Positions 36,616-45,596 of a stretch of DNA of 64,000 nucleotides are shown one piece after another. The position numbers were made by a program, and so were the translations under genes. The notes beneath the pieces were generated by a model that was not told where the DNA came from, ran no database searches, and worked only from the letters and a program-made list of their open reading frames with translations. This DNA is from Candidatus Zixiibacteriota bacterium (GTDB lineage: Bacteria; Zixibacteria; MSB-5A5; GN15; FEB-12), in contig JACZXB010000001.1 of assembly GCA_022571845.1 (NCBI GenBank), positions 372,001 to 436,000 of the forward strand, given 5' to 3'. How positions within the stretch are numbered: position 1 is the first letter of the stretch; each line of letters begins with the position of its first letter.

Positions 36616-36705
36616 TTAAATTGAAGAGGCCATCCAGATAAAGAGAATAAGATAAAGAGCCAGAAAACCGCTCAGATGATTATCTATAAATTTGCACTTA
36701 GCCAT
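36616..36705 (-). CDS. Possible small single-helix membrane protein, 29 residues
   Basis: The frame reads MAKCKFIDNHLSGFLALYLI and then LFIWMASSI before TAA: a short polar start and one hydrophobic helix with no charge. It begins 3 bases after the aldehyde dehydrogenase stop, with a weak GGAATAA upstream, and fills most of the 161-base gap before the GTPase gene. Only the topology and position argue for it; the frame may be chance. Confidence 0.35.
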   Translation of the reverse strand: MAKCKFIDNHLSGFLALYLILFIWMASSI

Positions 36706-36708
36706 TTT

Positions 36709-38202
36709 TTATTCCGTGTCGATTTGTGCTCTCTGAAGTTTCCCTGAGAAATCGACATAAACAGATTTCCATTCGCTGAAGACATCAAGCGCCGCGGTAC
36801 CCGCTTCGCGATGGCCGTTGCCGGTCTCTTTAGTGCCGCCGAAAGGCAGATGTGTCTCGGCCCCGATAGTCGGAGCGTTAACATAAAAGATACCGGTGTT
36901 GATGTCGCGCATGGCTGTGTAAGCACTGTTGATATCCTGAGTATAAATTGAAGCCGAAAGCCCATAAACGGTATCGTTAGCCAAATTGATGGCCTCTTCC
37001 AAAGATGAACAGGCGACAATGCTTAAGACCGGACCGAATATCTCTTCTTTCCAGATGCGCATATCGGTGCTGACACCGGTAAATACGGTCGGCTGCACAA
37101 AGTAGCCTTTATCATATTCTCCTCCCGTCATTCGCTCTCCGCCGGTCCGGAGTTCGGCGCCTTCTTTTTTTCCGATTTCAATATATTTCAGAACATTGTC
37201 GAGCTGCTTTTGATTTATGATTGGACCCATTTCGGTCGCTTCATCAAGACCGTTGCCTACTTTCAACTTTTTAGCACGTTCGACTATCATCGCTGTGAAT
37301 TTTTCGATAACATCTTTATGGCAGACCAATCGGCTGGTGGCAGTGCATCTTTGTCCGGTGGTGCCAAAGGCTCCCCATAAGGCGCCATCGACAGCCAGTT
37401 CAAGATTGGCGTCATCCATGACGATTTCTACATTCTTGCCGCCCATTTCCAGACAGACATGTTTGAAATTTTTGGCACAGGCTTCGGATACTATCCGGCC
37501 GGTGCGGGTCGAGCCGGTAAACGAAACTATCTTTACTCTGGGATCGGTTATTAAAGGAGGTCCAAGAACCGGGCCGTCGCCGGTGACCATATTGATAACA
37601 CCGGCAGGAACGCCTTCCTGGTGGCAGGCTTTCATCAGATTCACAACTGATAGTGGCGTAAATTCCGAGGGTTTAATCACAATTGTATTGCCGCAAATAA
37701 GCGCCGGCATCATTTTCCAGGCCGGAATCGCCATAGGGAAATTCCAAGGAGCAATGAAACTGCAGACACCCAGCGGCTGCCTGATAGTCATATTAAATTT
37801 ATTAGCCAGCTCAGAAGGCGTAGTTATGCCAAACAACCGGCGGCCCTCGCCAGCCATATAAAAAGTCATATCGATAGCTTCCTGAACATCACCGCGGGTT
37901 TCTTTGATAACTTTGCCCATTTCGCGGGTCATGTCGGAGCTGAGTGCTTCTTTGTTATCAAAAAGTCTTTTGGCAACGTTATAAAGTATCTCGCCACGTT
38001 TGGGAACCGGCAGCAGGCGCCATTTTTTGAAAGCTGCCGAAGCTGCGTCTATTGCAGCGGTGGCATCTGCGGCTACCGAATGCTGAAACTGTCCGATTAT
38101 TTCGTCAGTATTAGCAGGGTTTCGGTTTTCGTAGGTCTGGCCGGATTTTGAGGCCACCCACTGGCCGTTAATGAAATTCTTATATTCTGTAACGTTACTC
38201 AT
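36709..38202 (-). CDS. NAD(P)-dependent aldehyde dehydrogenase
   Basis: The 497-residue protein has all ALDH landmarks: [16 protein letters not shown], the cofactor loop [11 protein letters not shown], general-base Glu in CLEMGGKN, catalytic Cys in GQRCTATSR, and EIFGPVLSI. It oxidises an aldehyde to a carboxylate. The C-terminal [20 protein letters not shown] resembles semialdehyde-type ALDHs (2-oxoglutarate or succinate semialdehyde are candidates), but substrate cannot be fixed. It is probably first in the operon leading to carbamate kinase and sucCD. A perfect TGTGA-N6-TCACA palindrome lies 50-65 bases upstream. Confidence 0.9.
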   Translation of the reverse strand: MSNVTEYKNFINGQWVASKSGQTYENRNPANTDEIIGQFQHSVAADATAAIDAASAAFKKWRLLPVPKRGEILYNVAKRLFDNKEALSSDMTREMGKVIKETRGDVQEAIDMTFYMAGEGRRLFGITTPSELANKFNMTIRQPLGVCSFIAPWNFPMAIPAWKMMPALICGNTIVIKPSEFTPLSVVNLMKACHQEGVPAGVINMVTGDGPVLGPPLITDPRVKIVSFTGSTRTGRIVSEACAKNFKHVCLEMGGKNVEIVMDDANLELAVDGALWGAFGTTGQRCTATSRLVCHKDVIEKFTAMIVERAKKLKVGNGLDEATEMGPIINQKQLDNVLKYIEIGKKEGAELRTGGERMTGGEYDKGYFVQPTVFTGVSTDMRIWKEEIFGPVLSIVACSSLEEAINLANDTVYGLSASIYTQDINSAYTAMRDINTGIFYVNAPTIGAETHLPFGGTKETGNGHREAGTAALDVFSEWKSVYVDFSGKLQRAQIDTE

Positions 38203-38251
38203 TTAATTCCTGTTCAAGCTATAAAGTTATCTACAGTCTTATTTTACCAAT

Positions 38252-38267
38252 TGTGATAATATTCACA
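38252..38267. promoter_or_regulatory. Palindromic CRP/FNR-family operator candidate
   Basis: TGTGA-TAATAT-TCACA is a perfect inverted repeat identical to the CRP half-sites with the standard 6-base spacer. It lies between the divergent aldehyde dehydrogenase (start 38202) and the plus-strand barrel gene (start 38433). A TAAAAT box at 38241-38246 on the minus strand could be a -10 element. No CRP-family gene is visible in the window. Confidence 0.5.
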
Positions 38268-38432
38268 TCGTGGCTGCAAGATGGCAATATAGAACTCCCT
38301 GTGGCGCTGTCAACTTCATTTGAATAAAGGCAATTTTTGCGGTATTTGACCGGCTCTTTGGGATTGCAATTAAAAGTACTTAACATTTTTTAAGATATAG
38401 CGTTATTTAGGTAAGGAGAGCGTTTTGATAAT

Positions 38433-39041
38433 ATGTATAGCCTGATTTTGACATCGCTACTAAGCCTGCCGATTTTCCCTTTGAACCCGACCGCTATAGA
38501 TACTCTAAATTCTATGAATTTTCATATTACTGCCGGGGTATCGAGTCCCAGCGATTTTGCCTCTGCCGGGCCTGAGTTCACTCTCAAGTATGAGCTCTTA
38601 TTTTATCATCCGATAGTTCTCAGGACAGGAGTTGAATACAACCGCGGCAGAGTGACCAAGATAACTTTTCCCAAAGGTGACTTTCATGGTTTTACAACCT
38701 CGGCGGAAATATTGTACTATCGAGGTACCGACCATCTGATGGGTTTTGTGGGAATGGGCGTTGTTTATAACCAGAGCTACCTCAATTTGGATGGCAATGT
38801 TGCTGACTCGCTGTTTGCTGATGAAAATATCAGTAATGTATATCTGCAGGGCAATGCCGGCTACAGGTTCATTTTTGGACTGAGAAAGTCCCGCTTATGG
38901 TCGTTTGAGATTAGAATGACCGATATCAGAACAAATATGGTATATCAACGGGACCTGGGTGCCTACCGCTATTCAATCCAGAGAGTGCGAGTCAGGCTGA
39001 GTGATTTTCGATTAACTCTGGGGTATTTGATAGAGCTTTAG
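38433..39041 (+). CDS. Outer-membrane beta-barrel-like protein
   Basis: The 202 residues have a hydrophobic signal start (MYSLILTSLLSLPIF) and about eight amphipathic strands (FTLKYELLFYHPIVLRTGVE, LMGFVGMGVVYNQSYLN, VYLQGNAGYRFIFG, VRVRLSDFRLTLGYLIEL). The layout fits small outer-membrane barrels related to OmpA-like or OmpW-like porins. The ribosome site GGAGAG is about 12 bases upstream of ATG. Function unknown. It converges with tgt, the two stops being 6 bases apart. Confidence 0.7.
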   Translation: MYSLILTSLLSLPIFPLNPTAIDTLNSMNFHITAGVSSPSDFASAGPEFTLKYELLFYHPIVLRTGVEYNRGRVTKITFPKGDFHGFTTSAEILYYRGTDHLMGFVGMGVVYNQSYLNLDGNVADSLFADENISNVYLQGNAGYRFIFGLRKSRLWSFEIRMTDIRTNMVYQRDLGAYRYSIQRVRVRLSDFRLTLGYLIEL

Positions 39042-39047
39042 ATGCTG

Positions 39048-40166
39048 TTAGACTTGGCTTAAGTATTTTTCCAAAAATTGCTTTCTGAAAGAATCGAAGC
39101 TGCCTGATTCTATGGCATTCCGAATATTCTTCATCAGCTTTTGATAGAAATAAGTTGAGTGATACGAAGAGAGCACCATAGCAGTGATTTCCGATTGATT
39201 ATAAAGATGCCTCAGATAGGCCCGGCTGTATCTCTGGCAGACCTTGCAGTCGCATTCCGTATCAAGAGGGCGGTCATCCCCGCTGTACTCTGCATTTCTG
39301 TAAACTAAGGGACCGGATGAAGTGAATACTGCTCCGGTGCGGGCATTTCTGGTCGGAAGAACACAGTCGAACATATCAACCCCGTAGGACACGGCCATCA
39401 GAATATCTTCCGGATATCCGACACCCATCAGGTATCTCGGACTGTTTTCCGGCAAAAGATCAATTGTCAGCGCCAGCATCTCTTCCATTTCTTGTTTTGA
39501 TTCCCCCACCGCCAGTCCGCCAATGGCATTGCCGGCAAAGTCGAGTGAAACTATCTGCCCGGCCGACTTCTTTCTCAGTTCGGGATAAACAGAGCCTTGC
39601 ACTATTCCGAACAAGTTTATTTGTGTGTCATTCGATTGGCACAATCGCTGATGTTCCTTAATGCATCTCTGTCCCCACTGGTATGTTCTGTCGACTCCCA
39701 GCCTGGCGGCGTTTTGGCTGACCGGATAGGCCACGCACTCATCAAGCTGCATAATGATATCTGCGGCGAGGTCGTGCTGAATTTGTATTACTTTTTCGGG
39801 AGAGAAAAAATGTTTTGAGCCGTCATAATGCGACTTAAACTCAACGCCGTTATCATTGACGGTTGAGATATCTTTCAGCGAAAAAATCTGGAAGCCGCCG
39901 GAATCTGTCAGGGTTGGTTTGTGCCAGCTGTTAAAATTCGATAGTCCTCCCATATTTTTTATCAGCTCTGAGCCGGGACGAAGATACAGATGATAGGTGT
40001 TGCCCAGAATAATTTCGGCGCCGCATTCTTCGAGATCCTCGCAGGTAAGTGCTTTGACTGCGCCGGTTGTTCCTACCGGTATAAAGGCCGGTGTCTGGAA
40101 AGTGCCATGGTCAGTAACAACTTTTCCGCGGCGGGCGGAACCATCGGCTGAATTTAGTTCAAACAT
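39048..40166 (-). CDS. tgt: Queuine/preQ1 tRNA-ribosyltransferase
   Basis: The 372 residues match Tgt: TYHLYLRPGSELI, active-site Asp in TDSGGFQIFSL, the second Asp in FDCVLPTRNARTG, and zinc ligands CDCKVCQRYSRAYLRHL. It exchanges guanine 34 of GUN-anticodon tRNAs for preQ1, the start of queuosine. It is last in the run Smg-coaBC-udg-dnaB-tgt. No queuosine synthesis genes are in the window. Confidence 0.96.
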   Translation of the reverse strand: MFELNSADGSARRGKVVTDHGTFQTPAFIPVGTTGAVKALTCEDLEECGAEIILGNTYHLYLRPGSELIKNMGGLSNFNSWHKPTLTDSGGFQIFSLKDISTVNDNGVEFKSHYDGSKHFFSPEKVIQIQHDLAADIIMQLDECVAYPVSQNAARLGVDRTYQWGQRCIKEHQRLCQSNDTQINLFGIVQGSVYPELRKKSAGQIVSLDFAGNAIGGLAVGESKQEMEEMLALTIDLLPENSPRYLMGVGYPEDILMAVSYGVDMFDCVLPTRNARTGAVFTSSGPLVYRNAEYSGDDRPLDTECDCKVCQRYSRAYLRHLYNQSEITAMVLSSYHSTYFYQKLMKNIRNAIESGSFDSFRKQFLEKYLSQV

Positions 40167-40203
40167 GGCAGTAATATGCTAAAGTAAGGGAAGAACAATA
40201 AAA

Positions 40204-41649
40204 TTAAAATGGCGGCAGTTCTTCGTCATCGCTGACCGGACTGGCTCCGGCCGGAAGGTCAGGATGCAAAGTTTCCAGATTTTCAAAACGCGCGAACTCA
40301 GCCACAAAAGCCAGGTCTATCACACCGGTCGGACCGTTACGCTGTTTGGCCACAATAATCTGGGCTTTACCCAATTTGGTTTCGAAGGGACCTTTGCTCT
40401 GTTCTTCCATTCTCTCCTCACGGGTAAGATAAAATTCCGGACGATAGACAAAGGCTACGACATCGGCATCCTGCTCTATGGCGCCTGATTCCCGCAGGTC
40501 AGACAACTGCGGTATTTTTTCCTTGCCGCGCTGTTCTACTTGACGGGATAGCTGCGAAATGGCTATTACAGGAATGCTGAGTTCTTTGGCCAGCGCTTTT
40601 ATACTTCTTGATATCAAAGATATTTCCTGCTGTCTGTTTTCCTGCCGGCCGTGAGCGTGCATCAGCTGCAGGTAGTCGACGATTATCAATTCTACATCGT
40701 GCTGTTTTTTTAAGCGGCGGGCTTTGGCTCTAAGTTCCAGCGGAGAAAGAGTTGCCGAATCATCGATAAAGATTGGCGCCTCCGAGAGATTGTGACCGGC
40801 AATTGTAAGTTTTTGCCATTCTTCATCGCGAAGTTTACCGGAACGGAGTTTTTGCTGGTTAAGCCGGGCTCTTCCGCAAAGCATACGCAAGGCCAGCTGT
40901 TCTTTTGACATTTCAATCGAAAAGATGCCCACACCTTTTTTATTTATCTCAGCAAAATTTTCGGCGATGTTCAGCGCCAGAGCCGTTTTACCCATCGACG
41001 GACGACCGGCTATGATAATCAAATCCCCTTTGTGAAGTCCCAATGTCAGTTCATCAAACTTCGTAAATCCGGTCCGAAGTCCCAGCATGCCACCTTCTTC
41101 TATATTGTCCAGCTGCTCCAGTGCCTCATGCAGCAAATCTTTTAGAGGCACAAAGCCGTGCTTGAGTCGCATTTCCGAGATATCAAAGATGTTCGTTTCG
41201 GCTACATCGAGCAATTCATAAACAGGCTGCTCCAGCATATAGCAGCTGCGGACAATCTGATTGGAAGTGTTTATCATTCTGCGCAGCAGTGATTTTTCGA
41301 GAATGATATTGGCATGATTGGCAACATTGGCTGATGAGGCAATCGAGGCGGCCAATTCTACCAGATAAACCCGGCCGCCAACTTCGTCCAGTTTACCCAA
41401 TTTAATCAGTTCTTCAGAGACAGTCGTTATGTCACGCGGTTCGGAGCGGTCGAACAATTCGATGGCAATCTGAAATATTATCTGGTGTTTGCTATTGTAA
41501 AAATGATGAGGAGAATCAAAAACTTCAAGAACGTGAGCAATGGCCTCACTGTCTTTTAAGATAGCGCCTAATACTGCCTGCTCCGCTTCGTAGGACTGCG
41601 GCGGCTGCAGGTGGGTTATGTTATCTTTCTGGTGCGCCGGTCTGGCCAT
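40204..41649 (-). CDS. dnaB: Replicative DNA helicase DnaB
   Basis: The 481 residues show an N-terminal DnaG-interaction domain (PQSYEAEQAVLGAIL), a linker, and the RecA-like core with Walker A AGRPSMGKTALALNIAE, Walker B LIIVDYLQLM, and IPVIAISQLSRQVEQR. The last residues (PVSDDEELPPF) are acidic. It unwinds DNA at the replication fork. It starts directly at the uracil-DNA glycosylase stop codon. Confidence 0.97.
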   Translation of the reverse strand: MARPAHQKDNITHLQPPQSYEAEQAVLGAILKDSEAIAHVLEVFDSPHHFYNSKHQIIFQIAIELFDRSEPRDITTVSEELIKLGKLDEVGGRVYLVELAASIASSANVANHANIILEKSLLRRMINTSNQIVRSCYMLEQPVYELLDVAETNIFDISEMRLKHGFVPLKDLLHEALEQLDNIEEGGMLGLRTGFTKFDELTLGLHKGDLIIIAGRPSMGKTALALNIAENFAEINKKGVGIFSIEMSKEQLALRMLCGRARLNQQKLRSGKLRDEEWQKLTIAGHNLSEAPIFIDDSATLSPLELRAKARRLKKQHDVELIIVDYLQLMHAHGRQENRQQEISLISRSIKALAKELSIPVIAISQLSRQVEQRGKEKIPQLSDLRESGAIEQDADVVAFVYRPEFYLTREERMEEQSKGPFETKLGKAQIIVAKQRNGPTGVIDLAFVAEFARFENLETLHPDLPAGASPVSDDEELPPF

Positions 41650-42414
41650 TTACCTGGTCACCTCATCGTATCGCGCTCTTAGTTTTTGCATATCTTTCCA
41701 GGTCTCTCTCTTGTAAGCCTGAAAGCGAAGCAGCGCCGCCGGATGATAGGTAACCAAAACTTCAGCGCCCATAAAATTGTGCCATTGTCCGCGAAGTTTC
41801 CCCAGAGGAGTCTTTGTATCGAGCAGCCTCTGGGCGGCTACCCGTCCCAGCGCGCAAATTAGTTTTGGTTTTATAAGGCGCAGCTGCTCTATCAAGTAGG
41901 GATTGCAGGCTTCCATCTCTTCGGGCAGCGGGTCTCTGTTTTCCGGAGGGCGGCATTTGACCATGTTGAGGATGTAAACGTCGGCTCTTGTAAATTTTAT
42001 CGCTTCCAAAATTTTATCGAGCAGTTTGCCGGCTCGTCCTACAAACGGCTCCCCTTGTAAATCTTCGTCACGCCCGGGGCCTTCGCCAATAAACACCAGA
42101 TCAGCATTAGGGTTGCCCACTCCATAGACAAACTTGTTGCGCGTTTTGCCCAGCGGGCATTTCTGGCAGTTGCATATCTGCTGGTAGTGTGCCTCAAGCG
42201 AATCAAACTCGGGTTCTCCCAGAACTGAAGTATCGAATTCGCTAAACAGTTCTGCCTCACTGGCTATGTACGAAACAACAGTTTGTCCATCACATTTATT
42301 AATATGTGACTTACCTGAGTTTCTATTAATAATAATTTCGCTGGTGCCAATTTCAAGTTGCGATTTGACTGCGCGTTTAAGCAGCCGATGAATGTTGTCC
42401 GGTTTTATGCTCAT
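41650..42414 (-). CDS. Family 4 uracil-DNA glycosylase with iron-sulfur cluster
   Basis: About 254 residues. A non-conserved N-terminal part (1-70) is followed by the family 4/5 UDG domain: iron-sulfur Cys ligands [18 protein letters not shown], active-site [32 protein letters not shown] and the terminal [10 protein letters not shown]. It removes uracil from DNA, and is often called UdgA-like or SPO1 polymerase-like domain. It abuts dnaB and coaBC. Confidence 0.93.
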   Translation of the reverse strand: MSIKPDNIHRLLKRAVKSQLEIGTSEIIINRNSGKSHINKCDGQTVVSYIASEAELFSEFDTSVLGEPEFDSLEAHYQQICNCQKCPLGKTRNKFVYGVGNPNADLVFIGEGPGRDEDLQGEPFVGRAGKLLDKILEAIKFTRADVYILNMVKCRPPENRDPLPEEMEACNPYLIEQLRLIKPKLICALGRVAAQRLLDTKTPLGKLRGQWHNFMGAEVLVTYHPAALLRFQAYKRETWKDMQKLRARYDEVTR

Positions 42415-42438
42415 AAAATGAAACGTATACCGAACAAC

Positions 42439-43644
42439 TTAAATCATAGATGAGACTTTCTCAAGTATTTTTCGCGAAGTTTCCAACTTGGACATAAGTT
42501 TCCACTGCTCGGGCTGATTGTTCCTGGCAATGAAAGTCACCTGATTACTGTCGGTGTTAAAGCCGGTTGTTGTGGATACTTTGTTGACAACTATGGCGTC
42601 AAGATTTTTCTCGTTGAGTTTTTTGGTGGCATTGGCAATGGCATCAGAAGTTTCAAGTGCAAAGCCTATCACTAACTGGCTCTTTCTCTTGCCGTTTGAG
42701 AGTGATTTTAGGATATCGACCGTCGGTTGCAGCAACAGCTTAAGTCCGTTGCTGTTTCGCTTAATTTTTTCTGAAGCTTCGTTCTCGGGCTTAAAATCCG
42801 ATGGTGCGGCTGCCATTATGAGGCAGTCTGTATTCGCAAATTCTTTGGTGACAGCCTGATAGAGCTGTTCAGTAGATTCTATCGGAATAAATTTAGCGCC
42901 TGAGGGTGGAGCGAGTGAACTTGGACCGCTGATAAGCGTGGTCTCGGCTCCCAGTTCGATGGCAGCCTGTGCCAGGGCGTAACCCATTTTGCCCGACGAG
43001 TAATTGCTTATAAAACGAACGGCATCAATCTTTTCTCGGGTGGGACCGGCCGTTATCAACACTTTTTTGCCGCTAAGACTCTTTTTTTTTACTTTTAGAG
43101 ATGACAGCTGAGCTTTAATCGCTTCGAAAATTTCTTCCGGCTCGGCCATTCTTCCGACACCCTCGTGGTCGCAGGCCATTTCGCCTTCGACAGGGTCCAC
43201 AAACTTATGCCCCAGTTCTTTTAAGTAGTTGTAGTTTTTCTGAGTCACCGGATTTTCCCACATGCCGGGGTTCATGGCCGGGGCTATCAGGATTGGGTTG
43301 CGGTGAGCCGTGACTACCGTTGTCAGCAAGTCATCTGAAATGCCTGTGGCTATTTTTCCCATAAAATTGGCCGTAGCAGGCGCGATTATTATCAACTCGG
43401 CCCAGTCTGAATAATCTATATGACGGGTGGCCACATATTCATCTTCAGGAAACATTTTAACGGCTACCGGCTGCTGTGAAACCGACTCCAAAGTAAGCGG
43501 AGTAATAAACTTAGTGGCCGCTGCGGTCATTATCACCTGCACCGAGGCTCCGTCTTTATAAAGCAGCCGAACCAGATTCGGAACTTTATAGCAGGACACC
43601 CCGCCGCTTAAACCGACGACCAGCTGTCTGCCGGAAAGAGACAT
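42439..43644 (-). CDS. coaBC: Bifunctional phosphopantothenoylcysteine synthetase/decarboxylase
   Basis: The 401 residues combine a flavin-dependent decarboxylase half (GLSGGVSCYKVPNLVRLL, His in IDYSDWAE, PAMNPGMWENP) and the CTP-dependent CoaB half (ITAGPTREKIDAVRFISNYSSGKMG, KIKRNSNG). It makes 4'-phosphopantetheine from phosphopantothenate and Cys for coenzyme A. It follows the Smg/DUF494 gene by 8 bases. Confidence 0.96.
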   Translation of the reverse strand: MSLSGRQLVVGLSGGVSCYKVPNLVRLLYKDGASVQVIMTAAATKFITPLTLESVSQQPVAVKMFPEDEYVATRHIDYSDWAELIIIAPATANFMGKIATGISDDLLTTVVTAHRNPILIAPAMNPGMWENPVTQKNYNYLKELGHKFVDPVEGEMACDHEGVGRMAEPEEIFEAIKAQLSSLKVKKKSLSGKKVLITAGPTREKIDAVRFISNYSSGKMGYALAQAAIELGAETTLISGPSSLAPPSGAKFIPIESTEQLYQAVTKEFANTDCLIMAAAPSDFKPENEASEKIKRNSNGLKLLLQPTVDILKSLSNGKRKSQLVIGFALETSDAIANATKKLNEKNLDAIVVNKVSTTTGFNTDSNQVTFIARNNQPEQWKLMSKLETSRKILEKVSSMI

Positions 43645-43652
43645 ATTCTAAT

Positions 43653-44126
43653 TTAGTGGAAATTTTTCCTGTAGGAAGCGGAATCCGAAGATATCTCTTC
43701 GATATCTGCACCGCCCAGCTCTGGAAATACTACCGAGGAGACCAAGAGCTTCATCTGGCTTTCACTCATCGGGTAAGTGCCTATCTGTGAAGCCTTTTCC
43801 AGAATCAACTCCATATCCAGATCAGTTATGAGGTTCAGATTTTTGAGCTTTAGAACATATCCGAAAGCAGCCGGGGAAATTTGCTGCCGCTCGACTGAGC
43901 TTAAGAGTCTCAGCGATTTAGGTTTTTCCGGAAATTTATCAAAATACTTTTCGGGATTGCCGTGCAGTCTCTCAAGCATCCATTTGTAGGCCGAGCTTAT
44001 TTCTGAGTCAGAATAGCCCATCAGCTCCAGAGTATCTGACAGTTCATCAGGGTGGAAATTCTCTTTGGCCCCCTGTTGCAGGAAATCCATCAGAAAAACT
44101 ACTATTTCTAATATCCTGTTTCTCAT
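43653..44126 (-). CDS. Smg/DUF494-family protein
   Basis: The 157-residue protein matches the Smg/DUF494 family (EIVVFLMDFLQQG, DELSDTLELMGYSDSEISSAYKWMLERL, and EMELILEKASQIG-like helices). The family is small, alpha-helical and cytosolic; its role is not established. In proteobacteria it neighbours dprA/topA, whereas here it heads the coaBC-udg-dnaB-tgt operon. ATG at 44124-44126 opens the operon. Confidence 0.85.
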   Translation of the reverse strand: MRNRILEIVVFLMDFLQQGAKENFHPDELSDTLELMGYSDSEISSAYKWMLERLHGNPEKYFDKFPEKPKSLRLLSSVERQQISPAAFGYVLKLKNLNLITDLDMELILEKASQIGTYPMSESQMKLLVSSVVFPELGGADIEEISSDSASYRKNFH

Positions 44127-44216
44127 AGCTACTTACAAAAACTTATCGACAGTCACCTAAAAGATATGACCACATATTTTTTTATGCAAGGGAACTATTG
44201 AGATAGTGTCCAAATT

Positions 44217-44861
44217 TTAATCAAGCTTCTTCCACTCAGGCAGTTCAATCTGCTCGACAGGAGCTCCTGAGAATCCTCTGAAAACTGCCACAACTTCAAT
44301 TGTCTCAGCAAGTTTGAAAAACAGAGCCTTAGGGCGGGGAATCTTGAAATCGTCAAGTTTGATCGCAAACTCTGCTCTCACTTTTATTGATTCACTTTTA
44401 GAATTTGTGAGACTTCTCACTATAGTAAGGTCTGCCTCAATTTCACGATAAACCCCGTGAATATAAAACTTGCCGATTACTCTGGCAGTATATATTGAAT
44501 CAGCGACGCTAAGAGAAATCACGGGCACAAGAGAATCAACCTGGAAATATGCGAATGGATACTTTTCAGTATGCAGATGATTGTCGCGCATATGTCCATC
44601 ACGGGTTGCAATGCCTGTCTTGAGTGTTCGCAGGTCAACAGCCAACAGGCCGCTTATGCTTCCTTCCGGATTTTCGGGGTCGAAACTGAACATGCCCGAA
44701 ACATTTTGAGTTTTACCAGCAACGAATTCCAGCCGGGCCGTGGAATTGAAGTAGACGGTGTCGCCGGTATATGTTGGGTCAAGGTTATAACGTTCTGCTG
44801 CAACAGTAGTCCCCAGCAGAAGGACAACTATGAAACTTCCTATAATTGATCTCACTCGCAT
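44217..44861 (-). CDS. YceI-family periplasmic protein
   Basis: The 214 residues have a signal peptide (about 1-22) and a YceI/lipocalin-like domain: YNLDPTYTGDTVYFNSTARL, VSGMFSFDPENPEGS, MRDNHLHTEKYPFAYFQ and the closing DFKIPRPKALFFKLAETIEV. YceI proteins bind isoprenoid-type lipids such as polyprenols or quinones. It is the third gene of a compact cluster with a CX4CH lipoprotein and a haem-binding barrel, so binding a quinone-like electron carrier is conceivable. That is inference. Confidence 0.9.
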   Translation of the reverse strand: MRVRSIIGSFIVVLLLGTTVAAERYNLDPTYTGDTVYFNSTARLEFVAGKTQNVSGMFSFDPENPEGSISGLLAVDLRTLKTGIATRDGHMRDNHLHTEKYPFAYFQVDSLVPVISLSVADSIYTARVIGKFYIHGVYREIEADLTIVRSLTNSKSESIKVRAEFAIKLDDFKIPRPKALFFKLAETIEVVAVFRGFSGAPVEQIELPEWKKLD

Positions 44862-44871
44862 GAGTTGCGTC

Positions 44872-45573
44872 TTAATTGTCGAGTGCGCCTTGGTTTATCC
44901 AGTCTCTGATGGCTATTTGCTGCGCTGATGAGAGGGCGCCACCGCCAAAAGGCATCTGTGCATTAAAAGGTGGACTCGAAGTTGTCTTGGTATAAAGAGT
45001 GCTCAACGACGCATTTCCGGCTACTACTATAGTTCCACCGATGTTGCCAGAAGCAGCTCTTATTTGAGCCCAGGTAGCCGTTCCCATATTTAGGCCGCCT
45101 TGAATTGGGGCGCTTCCATGGCAGGCCGAAATAGCACAACTTGATACAAGAATAGGCCTGACAGCTGTTCCGTAACTTACGGCCAGAGCAACTGTTATAT
45201 TTACGACTTCGCTGTCAGTTGCAGCAGTATCGAAGGCATAAAAAGTAATAGTAGCCACACCAATCTGACCCACTGTAGGGGTCCAGCTAAAGCTTCCAGT
45301 CCCGTTATTGTTATCTGTAAATGATGCGCCTGTGGGCAAAGTAGAAGTTGTCAGAGTCGGGGCGGGGCCGTCGGCATCTGTTGCAGTGACATTAAAAGCC
45401 AAATTAATACCGACAGCTGCTGAACGGCTTCCTATAGCAGCCAGCACTGGCGCCTGATTACCACCGCCACCACCACCATCGGTCGGAGAGCCGCTGTCTG
45501 AACAGCCGTAAGAGATTACCAGCAGCAGTCCAAATGAGAGCAAGCCCATTATTATTGTTAATTTCTGCATCAT
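44872..45573 (-). CDS. Lipoprotein with Ig-like domain and CX4CH cytochrome-type haem motif
   Basis: The 233 residues have a lipobox (ISYGC, Cys24), a poly-Gly linker, a cadherin/putative-Ig domain (about 40-130) and a C-terminal mini-cytochrome region (about 138-233). The haem motif is C-A-I-S-A-C-H (Cys146, Cys151, His152): four residues lie between the cysteines instead of two. A candidate axial Met stands in NAQMPFGGGALS. Such CX4CH domains occur in Bacteroidetes and Planctomycetes-type lipoproteins. It should be a surface or periplasmic monohaem electron carrier. Ten bases separate it from the YceI gene. Confidence 0.82.
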   Translation of the reverse strand: MMQKLTIIMGLLSFGLLLVISYGCSDSGSPTDGGGGGGNQAPVLAAIGSRSAAVGINLAFNVTATDADGPAPTLTTSTLPTGASFTDNNNGTGSFSWTPTVGQIGVATITFYAFDTAATDSEVVNITVALAVSYGTAVRPILVSSCAISACHGSAPIQGGLNMGTATWAQIRAASGNIGGTIVVAGNASLSTLYTKTTSSPPFNAQMPFGGGALSSAQQIAIRDWINQGALDN

Positions 45574-45596
45574 ATATCCCTTTCCTATCTAATTTC

